Positions 16,765 to 26,661 are shown, counted from the stretch's first letter. The stretch: 64,000 bases of DNA from an uncultured Pelagibacteraceae bacterium (GCA_902623975.1 CACNVR010000002.1:1-64000); one strand, 5' to 3'. Notes: generated by a model from the sequence alone, not told the origin. A program made the numbers and translations.

Positions 16765-17592
16765 TCATTTCCATTTTGCTAACGGAGGTAATGACATTAG
16801 AATGCCTTCTACATTTCCTCCAGTTTGTAATCCAAACTTTGTTCCTCTATCGTATAGTAGATTAAATTCTGTGTATCGTCCTCTTTTGATATATTGTAAT
16901 TCTTTATCCCTCATAGACCAATTTCTCTTAATTTTTTTCTTTATAATTTTTTGAAAAATAAATTGAAATGTAACTCCGACATCTTGAACAAATTTTAAAT
17001 CATTCTCAAAATTATCTTTTTTATAATCAAAGAATATACCTCCAATACCTCTTGGTTCTTTTCTGTGGGGTAGATAGAAATATTCATCACAAAATTTTTT
17101 ATATTTTGAATAAAAACTTTTATCATGTCGGTCACACATTCTTTTTAATATTTTGTGAAATTCTTTTTTTTCATTTTCGTCTTTTTTTGACGGTGTCACG
17201 TCCATTCCACCTCCAAACCAATCATATGTAGTGCAAATATATCTTGTGTTAAAATGCATAGCTGGGATTAAAGGATTTTTCATATGCATAACTACTGAGA
17301 TACCTGAGGCCCAAAATCTAGGATCTTTTTTTGCCCCAGGAATATTTTTTTGAAATTTTTTTGGAAATTTTCCGTACACTTTAGAGAAGTTAACTCCAAC
17401 TTTATCAAAAACCTTACCATTATTTAAAATTCTAAATTCACCTCCACCTTCATCCTTTTTTAAATTTCTTTTCCAAGATGTTGATTTAAATTTTATCTTT
17501 TGATTTTCTAAATCATTAATGCAATGACATATTGAATTTTGCAAAGTTTTAAACCAATTACTAGCCAAATCTTTTTTTATTTCTAAATCCAT
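16765..17592 (-). CDS. hemF: Oxygen-dependent coproporphyrinogen III oxidase
   Basis: The 275-residue protein contains hallmark HemF strings: GGEFRILNNGKVFDKVGVNFS, ISVVMHMKNPLIPAMHFNTRY, WFGGGMDVTPS and the C-terminal GRYTEFNLLYDRGTKFGLQTGGNVEGILMSLPP. It converts coproporphyrinogen III to protoporphyrinogen IX using O2, feeding haem to cytochromes such as petB/petC nearby. It is a little shorter than the family average. It lies one base after trmL in a greA-hemF-trmL unit. Confidence 0.97.
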   Translation of the reverse strand: MDLEIKKDLASNWFKTLQNSICHCINDLENQKIKFKSTSWKRNLKKDEGGGEFRILNNGKVFDKVGVNFSKVYGKFPKKFQKNIPGAKKDPRFWASGISVVMHMKNPLIPAMHFNTRYICTTYDWFGGGMDVTPSKKDENEKKEFHKILKRMCDRHDKSFYSKYKKFCDEYFYLPHRKEPRGIGGIFFDYKKDNFENDLKFVQDVGVTFQFIFQKIIKKKIKRNWSMRDKELQYIKRGRYTEFNLLYDRGTKFGLQTGGNVEGILMSLPPLAKWK

Positions 17593-17593
17593 A

Positions 17594-18067
17594 TCAAATT
17601 AATTTAGTTTGTTTTAAACTTTCTGCTAGTACGATTGCAACTGATGTGGCAATATTTAGAGATCGCATATTATTTTTCATTGGTATCTTTAATTTATTTT
17701 TGATTAACTTGTGTATTTTATTTGGTACACCAGCACTCTCTCTACCAAATAGAATTGTATCATTTTTATTAAACCTAAACTTAGTATAAGATATAGATGC
17801 TTTCGTGGTCATCAATATAATTCTTTGATTTTGCTTTGAGAAAAAAAAGTGGTCAAAATTTTGATAAAATTTTATTTCTAGTTGATTTTTGTAGTCCATA
17901 ACGACTCTTTTAAGTCTCCTGTCATCAATCAAAAACCCGCAAGGTTCTATAATCTCCAATTCAGCTCCAAGACAAGCGCAAGTTCTTATAATTGCTCCAG
18001 TATTTTGGGGAATATCAGGTTCAAATAACGCAATTTTTGGCCGTTGTTCTGTCGAATTATGTGTCAT
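17594..18067 (-). CDS. trmL: tRNA (cytidine/uridine-34 2'-O) methyltransferase
   Basis: This SPOUT methyltransferase of 157 residues shows LFEPDIPQNTGAIIRTCACLGAELEIIEP at the N-terminus and the knotted AdoMet site ILFGRESAGVPNKIH...LKIPMKNNMRSLNIATSVAIVL. It methylates the wobble ribose of tRNA-Leu isoacceptors. It is divergent from petA across 93 nt that contain a 14-bp palindrome. Confidence 0.93.
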   Translation of the reverse strand: MTHNSTEQRPKIALFEPDIPQNTGAIIRTCACLGAELEIIEPCGFLIDDRRLKRVVMDYKNQLEIKFYQNFDHFFFSKQNQRIILMTTKASISYTKFRFNKNDTILFGRESAGVPNKIHKLIKNKLKIPMKNNMRSLNIATSVAIVLAESLKQTKLI

Positions 18068-18075
18068 TGTATCAG

Positions 18076-18089
18076 TAGTAAATTTACTA
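18076..18089. promoter_or_regulatory. 14-bp perfect palindrome in trmL-petA intergenic region
   Basis: TAGTAAATTTACTA is its own reverse complement. It lies between a good minus-strand -10 (TATAAT, 18101-18096) and the trmL start at 18067, where a bound repressor would block trmL. For petA it sits about 75 nt upstream. No family-specific operator is recognised. AT-rich DNA yields short palindromes by chance, so this is a candidate only. Confidence 0.35.
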
Positions 18090-18160
18090 TTTTATATTAT
18101 ATGAAACCATATATTTAAGTAGAAATAATCTATATTGAGTATATTTAATAAATATTGCTA

Positions 18161-18670
18161 ATGTCAGAGAAAAAAACCAATAGGAGAGATTTTTTATTTA
18201 CAGCAACTTATGCTGTAGGTGCTGTTGGCGTGGGAGCAACGATCTGGCCAATGATAGATCAAATGAATCCAGATGCGTCAGTTAAAGCTTTAGCCAGCAC
18301 TGAAGTAGATATCAGCTCTGTTAATCCAGGAAAAACTATTACAGTTTTATGGAGAGGTAAGCCAGTTTTTATTCGAAGAAGAACTCAAGAAGAAATCTCT
18401 GAAGCTAAATCTGTAAAGTTAGAAGATTTGAAACATCCTGAAAGAGATGAGGACCGTGCCGCAAACCCAGAGTGGCTTGTTATGCTTGGCGTTTGTACCC
18501 ATTTAGGTTGTGTGCCTTTAGATCAGAAAGGTGATTACAATGGGTGGTTTTGCCCATGTCATGGCTCACATTATGACACCTCGGGAAGAATTAGAAAAGG
18601 GCCAGCACCAACTAACATGGAAATCCCAAAATATGAATTTGTTAATGCCAACACAATTAAGATTGGATAG
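18161..18670 (+). CDS. petA: Ubiquinol-cytochrome c reductase Rieske iron-sulfur subunit
   Basis: This is a 169-residue Rieske protein of the cytochrome bc1 complex. It has an uncleaved Tat-type anchor ([23 protein letters not shown]), then the cluster-binding boxes CTHLGC and CPCHGSHYD, which hold the 2Fe-2S centre by two Cys and two His. [14 protein letters not shown] closes the fold. I start at ATG 18161 ([11 protein letters not shown]); the track's 18155 is a TTG. It is first in petABC and transfers electrons from ubiquinol to cytochrome c1. Confidence 0.97.
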   Translation: MSEKKTNRRDFLFTATYAVGAVGVGATIWPMIDQMNPDASVKALASTEVDISSVNPGKTITVLWRGKPVFIRRRTQEEISEAKSVKLEDLKHPERDEDRAANPEWLVMLGVCTHLGCVPLDQKGDYNGWFCPCHGSHYDTSGRIRKGPAPTNMEIPKYEFVNANTIKIG

Positions 18671-18675
18671 TTATA

Positions 18676-19938
18676 ATGAGTGAACACGACTATACACCGA
18701 AGTCAAAATTTGGAAAATGGTTTAACGACAGATTGCCATTACTCACGCTTGCAAATCATTTAACCGATTATCCAACTCCAAAAAATTTAAATTATTGGTG
18801 GACGTTTGGTGGAATTTTGACTTTTTGTTTAATTACTCAAATTGTTACTGGCTTAGTTTTAGCTATGCACTACATTGCTCATGCTGATATGGCCTTCGAT
18901 AGCGTTGAACATATAATGAGAGATGTTAATTATGGATGGCTAATAAGATACATACATGCAAATGGTGCATCGATGTTTTTTTTAGCTGTTTATATTCATA
19001 TATTTAGATCTCTTTTTTATGGTTCTTACAAAGCACCAAGGGAAATTATTTGGATTATAGGTATTATAATTTATCTGTTAATGATGGCAGCTGCATTTAT
19101 GGGTTATGTATTACCTTGGGGACAAATGAGTTTTTGGGGTGCAACTGTTATCACCAACTTGTTTAGTGCCATCCCTCTTGTGGGCGAGGGTATAGTAACT
19201 TGGTTATGGGGTGGTTACTCAGTTGATAATCCAACATTAACTAGATTTTTTACATTACATTATCTAATACCATTTTTAATTTTAGGATTGGTTGTTTTGC
19301 ATATATGGGCACTTCATGTACCGGGAAACAATAATCCAGTTGGTATTGATATTAAAAAACCTTCTAAAGATACAGTTCCATTTCATCCTTATATTGTAAT
19401 TAAAGATGGCTTTGCGTTACTAATGTTTATGATTGTTTTTGCATTCTTTGTTTTTTATACACCAAACATATTAGGTCATGCAGACAATTATATTGAAGCT
19501 GATCCTTTAGTAACACCGGCACACATTGTGCCTGAGTGGTACCTTCTACCTTTCTACGCTATTTTAAGGTCAGTGCCCGACAAACTTTTAGGTGTTGTAG
19601 CAATGTTATCAGCTATTTTCATTTTAGCGGCTCTTCCATGGCTGGATACCTCTAAAATAAGATCAGCAGTTTTTAGACCTCTATATAGACAGTTTTATTG
19701 GATCTTAGTTGCTGATGTTTTAATTCTTGGTTATGTAGGTGCAATGCCCGCAGAGGGATTGTATCTTTTAATTGCAAGAGTTGCTACAGCTTACTATTTT
19801 TTACATTTTTTAGTTATTCTCCCAATTTTAGGCTATAAGGAAAAAACTTTGCCGATACCACTAAGCATAACTGAACCAGTTCTAGGAGGCTCTCCGAATT
19901 TAGCTGCAGCGAGAAATACAGAGAGTTTTAATAAATAA
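18676..19938 (+). CDS. petB: Cytochrome b of the bc1 complex
   Basis: The 420-residue polytopic protein begins with the conserved [26 protein letters not shown]. Haem-ligating histidines lie in [35 protein letters not shown] and the downstream [26 protein letters not shown] ([17 protein letters not shown]) marks the quinol oxidation site. It starts 5 nt after petA and stops directly before petC. Confidence 0.98.
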   Translation: MSEHDYTPKSKFGKWFNDRLPLLTLANHLTDYPTPKNLNYWWTFGGILTFCLITQIVTGLVLAMHYIAHADMAFDSVEHIMRDVNYGWLIRYIHANGASMFFLAVYIHIFRSLFYGSYKAPREIIWIIGIIIYLLMMAAAFMGYVLPWGQMSFWGATVITNLFSAIPLVGEGIVTWLWGGYSVDNPTLTRFFTLHYLIPFLILGLVVLHIWALHVPGNNNPVGIDIKKPSKDTVPFHPYIVIKDGFALLMFMIVFAFFVFYTPNILGHADNYIEADPLVTPAHIVPEWYLLPFYAILRSVPDKLLGVVAMLSAIFILAALPWLDTSKIRSAVFRPLYRQFYWILVADVLILGYVGAMPAEGLYLLIARVATAYYFLHFLVILPILGYKEKTLPIPLSITEPVLGGSPNLAAARNTESFNK

Positions 19939-20718
19939 GTGAAAAATTTTTATAGAGTATTATCATTAGTTACCTTAATATTTTTGATACCATTCAATTT
20001 GAATTCTGCCGAAAAGATTGAATATTTGAAAACTGATTGGAGTTTTAAAGGACTTTTTGGAAAGTTTGACAGAGGAGCTCTTCAGAGAGGATATCAAGTT
20101 TACACCGAAGTTTGTTCTTCTTGCCATTCAATGAAGTATCTTAGTTATAGAAATTTAGCAGAAAAAGGTGGCCCAGAATTTACAATAGAACAAGCAAAGG
20201 CAATTGCTGCATCTTTTGAGGTCAAGGATGGACCAAATGCAGATGGTGATATGTTTACAAGACCTGGGAGGTTGTCAGATAAGTTTGTTATGCCGTATGA
20301 TAATGTTAAAGCAGCTCAGGCAGCTAACGGAGGAGCATATCCACCTGACATGTCGGTTTTAGTTAAGGCTAGAGGTGGTGGTGTGGATTATATTTACTCA
20401 CTTCTTCAAGGTTATGAAGATCCACCAGCAGGTATTTCTCTAGATGATGGCGTTTACTACAATAAGTATATGTACGGAAATAAAATCAAAATGTCCAATC
20501 AACTTTCAGATGGATTGGTTGAGTATGGAGATGGAACAAAATCAACTGTAGAACAAATGTCAAAAGATGTAACAACATTTTTAATGTGGGCAGCAGAGCC
20601 CCACTTGGAGTCCAGACACCAAATGGGCTTTAAGGTTATCGTGTATTTAACGATTTTGACTATTCTAGTTTATTTTAGTATGAAAAGAATTTGGTCACGT
20701 ATTAAAACGGAAGTTTAA
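19939..20718 (+). CDS. petC: Cytochrome c1 of the bc1 complex
   Basis: The 259-residue protein starts with GTG immediately after the petB TAA. The signal peptide ends LNSAE; the haem motif is CSSCHSMKYLSYRNL. A C-terminal membrane anchor (MGFKVIVYLTILTILVYFSMKRIW) holds it in the inner membrane with the haem domain in the periplasm. The axial Met region is consistent with EPHLESRHQMG near the anchor or an earlier Met; I cannot assign it by eye. Its last 24 nt overlap the end of ychF on the other strand. Confidence 0.96.
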   Translation: MKNFYRVLSLVTLIFLIPFNLNSAEKIEYLKTDWSFKGLFGKFDRGALQRGYQVYTEVCSSCHSMKYLSYRNLAEKGGPEFTIEQAKAIAASFEVKDGPNADGDMFTRPGRLSDKFVMPYDNVKAAQAANGGAYPPDMSVLVKARGGGVDYIYSLLQGYEDPPAGISLDDGVYYNKYMYGNKIKMSNQLSDGLVEYGDGTKSTVEQMSKDVTTFLMWAAEPHLESRHQMGFKVIVYLTILTILVYFSMKRIWSRIKTEV

Positions 20719-21768
20719 TACATCTCCGTCTTTTACAATATAGTCTTTTCCCTCAAGTCTCATTTTACCATTATTTTTGGAATTTACCCACCCACCATTA
20801 TTAATGAAATCATTATATGATACCGTTTCAGCACGAATAAAACCTTTCTCAAAATCTGTGTGAATTTCGCCAGCTGCCTTGGGAGCGGTACAGTTTTTTT
20901 GAATTGTCCATGCTCTTGTTTCCTCTGGTCCAGAGGTAAAAAAGGTATCTAACTCAAGAATTTCATAACCTTTTTGAATTAATTGATCTAATCCTGTATC
21001 TTTTAAACCGATCATTTCCATATAATTTTTCTTTTCATTAATTTCTAATTCATTTATTTGATTTTCAATATCAGCAGAAATAATCATTGTCTTTTCTGAG
21101 CCATATTTATCAATAAAGTTTTTTGTGTAATCATTTCCATCATGAACACTTTTTTCGTCTACATTACATACAAATATCTTAGACTTTAAAGATAATAACC
21201 CACTTTGATTAAGCTGCTTTTTATCAAATTTTGATTTTAAAATAGAAATATCTTTTGAATTATTAATGCATTCTAATGCCTCTTTAAGGAGTAAAAGTTG
21301 ACCTTCATCTAAATTTTTTTTATTATTTTTTTCTAACCGTTTTTGTAAAGATTCAAGATCTGCTAACATCATTTCAGTTTCAATAATTTCCAGATCTCTT
21401 ATAGGATCAACATTGGGATTTACGTTTTGTATATCACTAGAGTCAAAACACCTAATCATATGGATGATTGCATCAACTTCTCTTATATGAGAAAGAAATT
21501 TATTACCCAAACCTTCTCCTTTTGATGCTCCCTTGACTAATCCAGCAATATCAACAAAAGAAATAGAAGTATTAATAATTTTTTTTGATTTGGAAATTTT
21601 TGCTAGGTTATCTAATCTTTTATCAGGGACAGGCACGACTCCAATATTTGGGTCAATTGTACAAAATGGAAAATTTGCAGCTTGAGCTTTATTTGAATTA
21701 GTTAATGCATTGAAAAGAGTTGATTTACCAACATTAGGTAATCCAACTATTCCACACTTGAAACTCAT
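20695..21768 (-). CDS. ychF: Redox-regulated ATPase / GTPase YchF (Obg family)
   Basis: The 357-residue protein has P-loop [17 protein letters not shown], the switch region [20 protein letters not shown]3-like [29 protein letters not shown] and the C-terminal TGS-like domain with [17 protein letters not shown]...[19 protein letters not shown]. It is ribosome-associated and prefers ATP in characterised homologues. It overlaps pth by 4 nt (ATGA) and petC by 24 nt in convergent orientation. Confidence 0.96.
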   Translation of the reverse strand: MSFKCGIVGLPNVGKSTLFNALTNSNKAQAANFPFCTIDPNIGVVPVPDKRLDNLAKISKSKKIINTSISFVDIAGLVKGASKGEGLGNKFLSHIREVDAIIHMIRCFDSSDIQNVNPNVDPIRDLEIIETEMMLADLESLQKRLEKNNKKNLDEGQLLLLKEALECINNSKDISILKSKFDKKQLNQSGLLSLKSKIFVCNVDEKSVHDGNDYTKNFIDKYGSEKTMIISADIENQINELEINEKKNYMEMIGLKDTGLDQLIQKGYEILELDTFFTSGPEETRAWTIQKNCTAPKAAGEIHTDFEKGFIRAETVSYNDFINNGGWVNSKNNGKMRLEGKDYIVKDGDVLNFRFNT

Positions 21769-22328
21769 TGTTTGTTATTTACAGTGCTAGAAAATAAGTC
21801 TAGTTTTTTTTCAACTAAAAATAAAATTGAGTCAGTTATATCTTTCGACATCTTTTCAATACCTATAGCTTCATCCTCATCAAAATTTTGCAAAACATAA
21901 TCTGCGACTTCAATATTTTCTTTAGGTTTTCCTATGCCTATTCGAACTCGTGAATAATCTTTACCTATAAATTTATCAATAGATGCTATTCCATTATGGC
22001 CTGCGCTAGAGCCCCCAAATTTAGTTTTTATTTTTCCAAACTCTACGTCCAAATCGTCATGAAAAACTATTACATCTTCTGCATCAATCTTAAAATATTC
22101 TATTAGTTCTCTGATACATATGCCAGAATTATTCATAAAAGTTAAAGGCTTAATAGCATAAACTTTTTTATTACCAATTGTTCCTGTAGTTAATAAGCCT
22201 TTAAATTTTGGTTTTTGTTTTGATAAACTAAATTTTTTGTTTATTGAGTCAATTATCTTAAAACCAACATTGTGGCGATTGTTTTCACTATCAGGTGTTG
22301 GATTACCCAATCCTACGAATAAAAGCAT
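21765..22328 (-). CDS. pth: Peptidyl-tRNA hydrolase
   Basis: The 187-residue enzyme shows FVGLGNPTPDSENNRHNVGFKIID with the catalytic Asn/His pair, PLTFMNNSGICIRELIEYF, and HDDLDVEFGKIKTKFGGSSAGHNGIASI with the conserved catalytic Asp/His region. It recycles peptidyl-tRNAs released from stalled ribosomes. Neighbours ychF and rplY are also translation-related, a conserved alphaproteobacterial order. Confidence 0.96.
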   Translation of the reverse strand: MLLFVGLGNPTPDSENNRHNVGFKIIDSINKKFSLSKQKPKFKGLLTTGTIGNKKVYAIKPLTFMNNSGICIRELIEYFKIDAEDVIVFHDDLDVEFGKIKTKFGGSSAGHNGIASIDKFIGKDYSRVRIGIGKPKENIEVADYVLQNFDEDEAIGIEKMSKDITDSILFLVEKKLDLFSSTVNNKQ

Positions 22329-22362
22329 AAAAAAATGAGACTAAATTTTCAATTTAAATTAA

Positions 22363-23106
22363 TTATTTTTTTTCGTCAGAAGATTTTTTTTCAGGAGCTT
22401 TTTTATCATCTCCCTCTTTTTTATCACCTTTAGCTCCATCCGCAGGTGATTTGTCACCGTCTGCAGCTGCAGCTGCTCCTTCGGCACTCTCTGTACCTTC
22501 CTCACCTTCTGCTGCTTCTGCTTCAGCTGGTTTTTCAGGTTCTTTCATCACTGTAGGTGCCGCTAGTGTAGCAATAACAAAATCTCTTCCTTGAATGGTT
22601 GGTGTAACTTCAGGATCTAAATTCACAGATGAAATTTTAAAGCTGGAACCTATATCAACACCATCCAAATCTAATGTTAAATTTTCTGGTATTTTTTCAC
22701 TAGGACATTTTAATTCAACTTTTCTTCTTACAATATTTAAAACTCCGCCTCTTTTAAGCCCTGGTGATTTTTCATGATTAATAAAATTTACCGGTACCTC
22801 AATTTTAATTTGCACACCAGGAAGCACTCTTAGGAAATCTACGTGAGTTGGTTCATCACTCAAAATATGATATTTAACTTCTCTAGGTAGAACATTTTGT
22901 GTTTTTCCATCTACATTCAATGCGATAATATTTGATAAAAAATTTTCTTTTTCAAGAAGCACTTTAAGTAATTTTTTTGAGATTGAAATTTTTTGGTTCT
23001 CATCTTTTCCACCATATATAATAGCTGGAACATTTCCATCATTTCGAATAGAATTTAGTTGTCCCTTTGTAGAGTTGTTTCTTGTGTTTGCTTCTAATGA
23101 ATTCAT
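22363..23106 (-). CDS. rplY: 50S ribosomal protein L25/Ctc with long acidic tail
   Basis: The 247-residue protein has an L25 N-terminal domain (EANTRNNSTKGQLNSIRNDGNVPAIIYGGKDEN), then a TL5-type beta domain (PVNFINHEKSPGLKRGGVLNIVRRKVELKCPSEKIP). It binds 5S rRNA. After about residue 190 a low-complexity tail rich in Ala, Glu, Asp and Lys follows (AEAAEGEEGTESAEGAAAAADGDKSP and on), locally less AT-rich than its surroundings. Tails of this kind occur in alphaproteobacterial L25 but vary greatly. Confidence 0.94.
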   Translation of the reverse strand: MNSLEANTRNNSTKGQLNSIRNDGNVPAIIYGGKDENQKISISKKLLKVLLEKENFLSNIIALNVDGKTQNVLPREVKYHILSDEPTHVDFLRVLPGVQIKIEVPVNFINHEKSPGLKRGGVLNIVRRKVELKCPSEKIPENLTLDLDGVDIGSSFKISSVNLDPEVTPTIQGRDFVIATLAAPTVMKEPEKPAEAEAAEGEEGTESAEGAAAAADGDKSPADGAKGDKKEGDDKKAPEKKSSDEKK

Positions 23107-23149
23107 AAAGATCAGCTTTTTAACTCATGTTTATAAATAATCAAGGTAA

Positions 23150-24082
23150 TTATTTAAATAAATCTGAAACTGATGTAGAATTAGATATTCTTTTAATTGC
23201 TTCCCCCATTAAGGCAGAAATTGGTAAAACTTCTATATTTTTTACATTTTTTGTTTTTTCCATGTTGTCTATTGTGTCGGTAATTACTAAATTTTTAATT
23301 ACTGAGTTTTTAATTTTTTTAACTGCATTACCACTTAAAACTCCATGAGTAATGTAAACATAAACTTCTTTGGCACCTCTTGCTTTTAAAGCTTTAGCTG
23401 AATTTATAATTGTCCCCCCTGAGTCAATTATGTCATCAACAATTATACATGTTTGATCTTTTACATCTCCAATTACGTTCATTACTTGAGATTGTCCAGG
23501 TTTTGGTCTTCTTTTATCAACTATTGCCAAACCTACATTCAAAAGTTTACCAAGTGCTCGTGCTCTTTCAGTACCCCCAACATCAGGGGCAACACAAATT
23601 ATTTTTTTACTTTTAATTTTTTTTCTTACATGTCTTGCAAATATTGGAGTTGCAAATAAATTGTCTACAGGAATATCAAAAAAACCTTGAATTTGACCTG
23701 CATGTAAGTCGACAGTCACAACCCGATCAGCTCCTGCTTTAGTTATTAAATTTGAAACTAGTTTTGCAGATATTGAAGTTCTTGGAACAACTTTACGATC
23801 TTGCCTTGCATAACCAAAATAAGGGATAACAGCTGTAATGTTTTTTGCTGATGATCTTTTGAGAGCATCTATTGAAAGCAACAATTCCATTAAGTTATCA
23901 TTTGCAGGAGATGAAACAGATTGGATTATAAAAATACTATTTCCTCTAATATTTTCGTTTATTTCTATATATATTTCTCCGTCTGCAAATTTTCTTATAC
24001 TTGAATTGACCAATTTTGTTTTCAAATACTTTGCAATATTTTTGCTAAGAATCTTATTACTATTTCCAGTTAATAATTTCAT
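23150..24082 (-). CDS. prs: Ribose-phosphate pyrophosphokinase
   Basis: The 310-residue enzyme has FADGEIYIEINENIRG, the flexible loop YFGYARQDRKVVPRTSISAKLVSNLI, the PRPP-binding VVTVDLHAGQIQGFFDIPVDNL and the pyrophosphate-binding CIIVDDIIDSGGTIINSAKAL. It makes PRPP from ribose-5-phosphate and ATP for nucleotide, His and Trp synthesis. It sits in the rplY-prs-pgeF-midA-lgt row. Confidence 0.97.
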   Translation of the reverse strand: MKLLTGNSNKILSKNIAKYLKTKLVNSSIRKFADGEIYIEINENIRGNSIFIIQSVSSPANDNLMELLLSIDALKRSSAKNITAVIPYFGYARQDRKVVPRTSISAKLVSNLITKAGADRVVTVDLHAGQIQGFFDIPVDNLFATPIFARHVRKKIKSKKIICVAPDVGGTERARALGKLLNVGLAIVDKRRPKPGQSQVMNVIGDVKDQTCIIVDDIIDSGGTIINSAKALKARGAKEVYVYITHGVLSGNAVKKIKNSVIKNLVITDTIDNMEKTKNVKNIEVLPISALMGEAIKRISNSTSVSDLFK

Positions 24083-24090
24083 TGAAAAGA

Positions 24091-24852
24091 TTAATTAATC
24101 ATAATTATTGAAATATTTCTACCATAATCATTATGTCCTAACTTAAGAGAACGTCTTGCACTAAAAAAATTATTATTTTTACTAAATGTATCGATGTTTA
24201 TTGTGTCAATTTTTGTTATTTGCTTTGAAATAAGTTGAGATTTAATGAAATTAGGCAAATTAAAAAAAATTTTCTTTTTCTTAATTCTAAAAAATATTTT
24301 GTTCTTCTTGTCTCTTTTGATAAATTTGTACTTAAAATCTTTTCCTACCTCATAGCTTTGTTGTCTTATACATGGTCCAATCACTGCAATAATACTTTTT
24401 TTTGTACAACCTATTTTTATCATAAAATTAATTACTTTACTGATAATTCCCTTGAAGGCTCCTTTCCACCCAGCATGAATTGCTGCAATAACATTTTTTT
24501 TAGTATCGTATAGTAATACGGGAGTACAATCTGCAGTTAAAACTGCAATGGGTATTTTTTTTTGATCAGTGATAATTGCATCAGCTTTAAACTTTTTTTT
24601 TTTAAATTTATGCTGATTACCAACAAAAATAAATTTATCACTATGGATTTGGTTTACCAAAAAGATTTTTTTAGCTTTTTTATTAATTCTATTTCTTACA
24701 ATTTTTAAGTTTTCTCTAATTTTACTTATTTTATCTTTTGAACCAGGCCCACAATTTAGACTTTTGTATATACCACTCGATTTTCCTCCTTTGCTATTAA
24801 AAAAACCATGATTAATTTTTTTTTCTTTAGATAAAATTTTAGATTTGATCAA
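24091..24852 (-). CDS. pgeF: Purine nucleoside phosphorylase, multicopper-oxidase-like YfiH/PgeF family
   Basis: The 253-residue protein carries VLTADCTPVLLYD, VIAAIHAGWKGAFKGIISKVI and VIGPCIRQQSYEVG, the Cys/His set of the laccase-domain (DUF152) fold. Homologues are described as adenosine/inosine phosphorylases, or as PgeF, which corrects peptidoglycan stem errors; sequence alone does not decide. It is 2 nt from midA. Confidence 0.88.
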   Translation of the reverse strand: MIKSKILSKEKKINHGFFNSKGGKSSGIYKSLNCGPGSKDKISKIRENLKIVRNRINKKAKKIFLVNQIHSDKFIFVGNQHKFKKKKFKADAIITDQKKIPIAVLTADCTPVLLYDTKKNVIAAIHAGWKGAFKGIISKVINFMIKIGCTKKSIIAVIGPCIRQQSYEVGKDFKYKFIKRDKKNKIFFRIKKKKIFFNLPNFIKSQLISKQITKIDTINIDTFSKNNNFFSARRSLKLGHNDYGRNISIIMIN

Positions 24853-24854
24853 AT

Positions 24855-25901
24855 TTAAAATCCTAATTTAAATTTATTATTTATATTTTTTATCAACATT
24901 ACTTTGAACACTAACCCCATTTGGTTTTTGCCTATTAATTTTTCAAGTCTATAATGAATGTCAGCTTTTTTAAGAAAATTTAAATTTTGAGATATAATTT
25001 CAGCTCTATATTTAATACCCATATTCAAAAGAAATTCTCTTTGAGTTGTAAAATTAATTTTTAAACCACCCATTTGTTTTGTAAATTTTTTAAAAAGCTC
25101 AAAATTAATGTTATGCGTAATATCTATATTGCCGATATTACTCAAAATATTGTCAAATTTGTGATTTGAAATTGCTTTCAAAGTATTTTTCATTTTTTTT
25201 TGGTTATATCCATAATCTATTAACAACAATCCACCTGTGTTTTTTTTTATTATTCTAGATATTTCTCTTAAATAACCTAATCCCTCTTGAGAATATTCAA
25301 TAAAATTTTGGTTATGTGATATTTTAAACTTAATCTGATGTTCTATTTTTCTGAGATCAACTTTTTTTTTGAAAAAAAAAGGTTTTTTTCTATTATCTAG
25401 ATTTACAAATTTTTCATACCATACGTTATTGATTTTTCTAAAATGTTTGATAGCGAGAGAATCAAAAAATTCATTCGCAAGAAATATGCAAGGCAACTTT
25501 CCTAAATTTTCAAATTTAGAAAACCAAAATATTTTATTGCCTATTAATTTTTTTTTTTGGATTTTTCTCAACATAGGACTTTTTTCATGAATAACAAAAT
25601 TGCAAGCATTATTGAAAGATGGAAATTTTTTAAAACTTTCAATAAGAATTTTCATCATTTCTCCATTCCCCGCTCCAAGTTCAATTATATTTAACTTTTT
25701 TGGAGAACCTAGACTTTGCCAGAAACTTATTATCCAAATAGCTAAACTTTCAGAAAAAAGTCTAGATATGTTTGGTGCAGTTATGAAGTCACCCTTTTTA
25801 CCAAAAGGATTTTTTTTCATATAGTAACCAAACTTTTTATGATAGAGACTAAAATTTATGAACTCATCTAGAGGTAGTCTAAATTTTTTTTTTAAATTCA
25901 T
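24855..25901 (-). CDS. SAM-dependent methyltransferase, MidA/NDUFAF7 family
   Basis: The 348-residue protein has the family opening FINFSLYHKKFGYYMKKNPFGKKGDFITAPNISRLFSESLAIW and the AdoMet motif LNIIELGAGNGEMMKIL. The mitochondrial counterpart NDUFAF7 methylates an arginine of complex I subunit NDUFS2; an equivalent bacterial role is inference. Its start overlaps lgt by 23 nt. The order lgt-midA-pgeF is common in alphaproteobacteria. Confidence 0.87.
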   Translation of the reverse strand: MNLKKKFRLPLDEFINFSLYHKKFGYYMKKNPFGKKGDFITAPNISRLFSESLAIWIISFWQSLGSPKKLNIIELGAGNGEMMKILIESFKKFPSFNNACNFVIHEKSPMLRKIQKKKLIGNKIFWFSKFENLGKLPCIFLANEFFDSLAIKHFRKINNVWYEKFVNLDNRKKPFFFKKKVDLRKIEHQIKFKISHNQNFIEYSQEGLGYLREISRIIKKNTGGLLLIDYGYNQKKMKNTLKAISNHKFDNILSNIGNIDITHNINFELFKKFTKQMGGLKINFTTQREFLLNMGIKYRAEIISQNLNFLKKADIHYRLEKLIGKNQMGLVFKVMLIKNINNKFKLGF

Positions 25902-26661
25902 ACCTACTCATTATTAAATAACTTCCGATTAACAAAAATATAAAACTAATTATTTGACCCATTGTAAGATTTAAGAATAAATATCCCAACTGCTCATCCG
26001 GAACCCTATAAAACTCAATAATAAATCTAAAAGTAGAGTAAAAAACTAGAAATATTCCAGATATCAAACCTTGGGTTTCCAAAAATTTTTTTTTATGAAA
26101 ATAAAGTAATATTAGAAATAAAATAAATCCCTCAAAAAATGCTTCATATAATTGTGATGGATGTCGATACAATTCATCAATTAATACAAATTTTACAGCC
26201 CAAGGAACATTTGATTCAAATCCGTAGAGTTCTGAATTTATAAAGTTTGCAACTCTTCCAAAAAAAATACCAATTGGAGAAACCAGTGCAATGATGTCTA
26301 AATATCTGAATGGTTTATCATTGTTTTTCTTTGCGAACCAAATACTGGCAAAAAAAATTCCCAGAACACCTCCATGAAATGACATACCACCTTGCCAAAT
26401 TTTAAAAGCATCTTGTAAATTATTCAAATAATAATTCGGATTATAAAATAAGATATAACCTAATCTTCCTCCTATGATTATTCCTAAGATTACATAAGTT
26501 ATGTAGTCGTCAAATTTTTGTTTTAAATTATTATCACGAAGAAAAAAATTTCTACCAATATGCCATCCAAGTAATATTCCAAAAATATAAGCTAAAGAAT
26601 ACCATCTTATTTCTATTGATAAAATTTCAAACGCTACTGGGTCAAAATTATTAATGAACAT
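25879..26661 (-). CDS. lgt: Prolipoprotein diacylglyceryl transferase
   Basis: The 260-residue polytopic protein has YYLNNLQDAFKIWQGGMSFHGGVLGI and the Lgt signature GIFFGRVANFINSELYGFESN, then RHPSQLYEAFFEG. It attaches diacylglycerol to the lipobox Cys of prolipoproteins in the inner membrane. Six to seven hydrophobic helices are visible. It is divergent from the ubiK-like gene across 46 nt. Confidence 0.97.
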   Translation of the reverse strand: MFINNFDPVAFEILSIEIRWYSLAYIFGILLGWHIGRNFFLRDNNLKQKFDDYITYVILGIIIGGRLGYILFYNPNYYLNNLQDAFKIWQGGMSFHGGVLGIFFASIWFAKKNNDKPFRYLDIIALVSPIGIFFGRVANFINSELYGFESNVPWAVKFVLIDELYRHPSQLYEAFFEGFILFLILLYFHKKKFLETQGLISGIFLVFYSTFRFIIEFYRVPDEQLGYLFLNLTMGQIISFIFLLIGSYLIMSRYEFKKKI

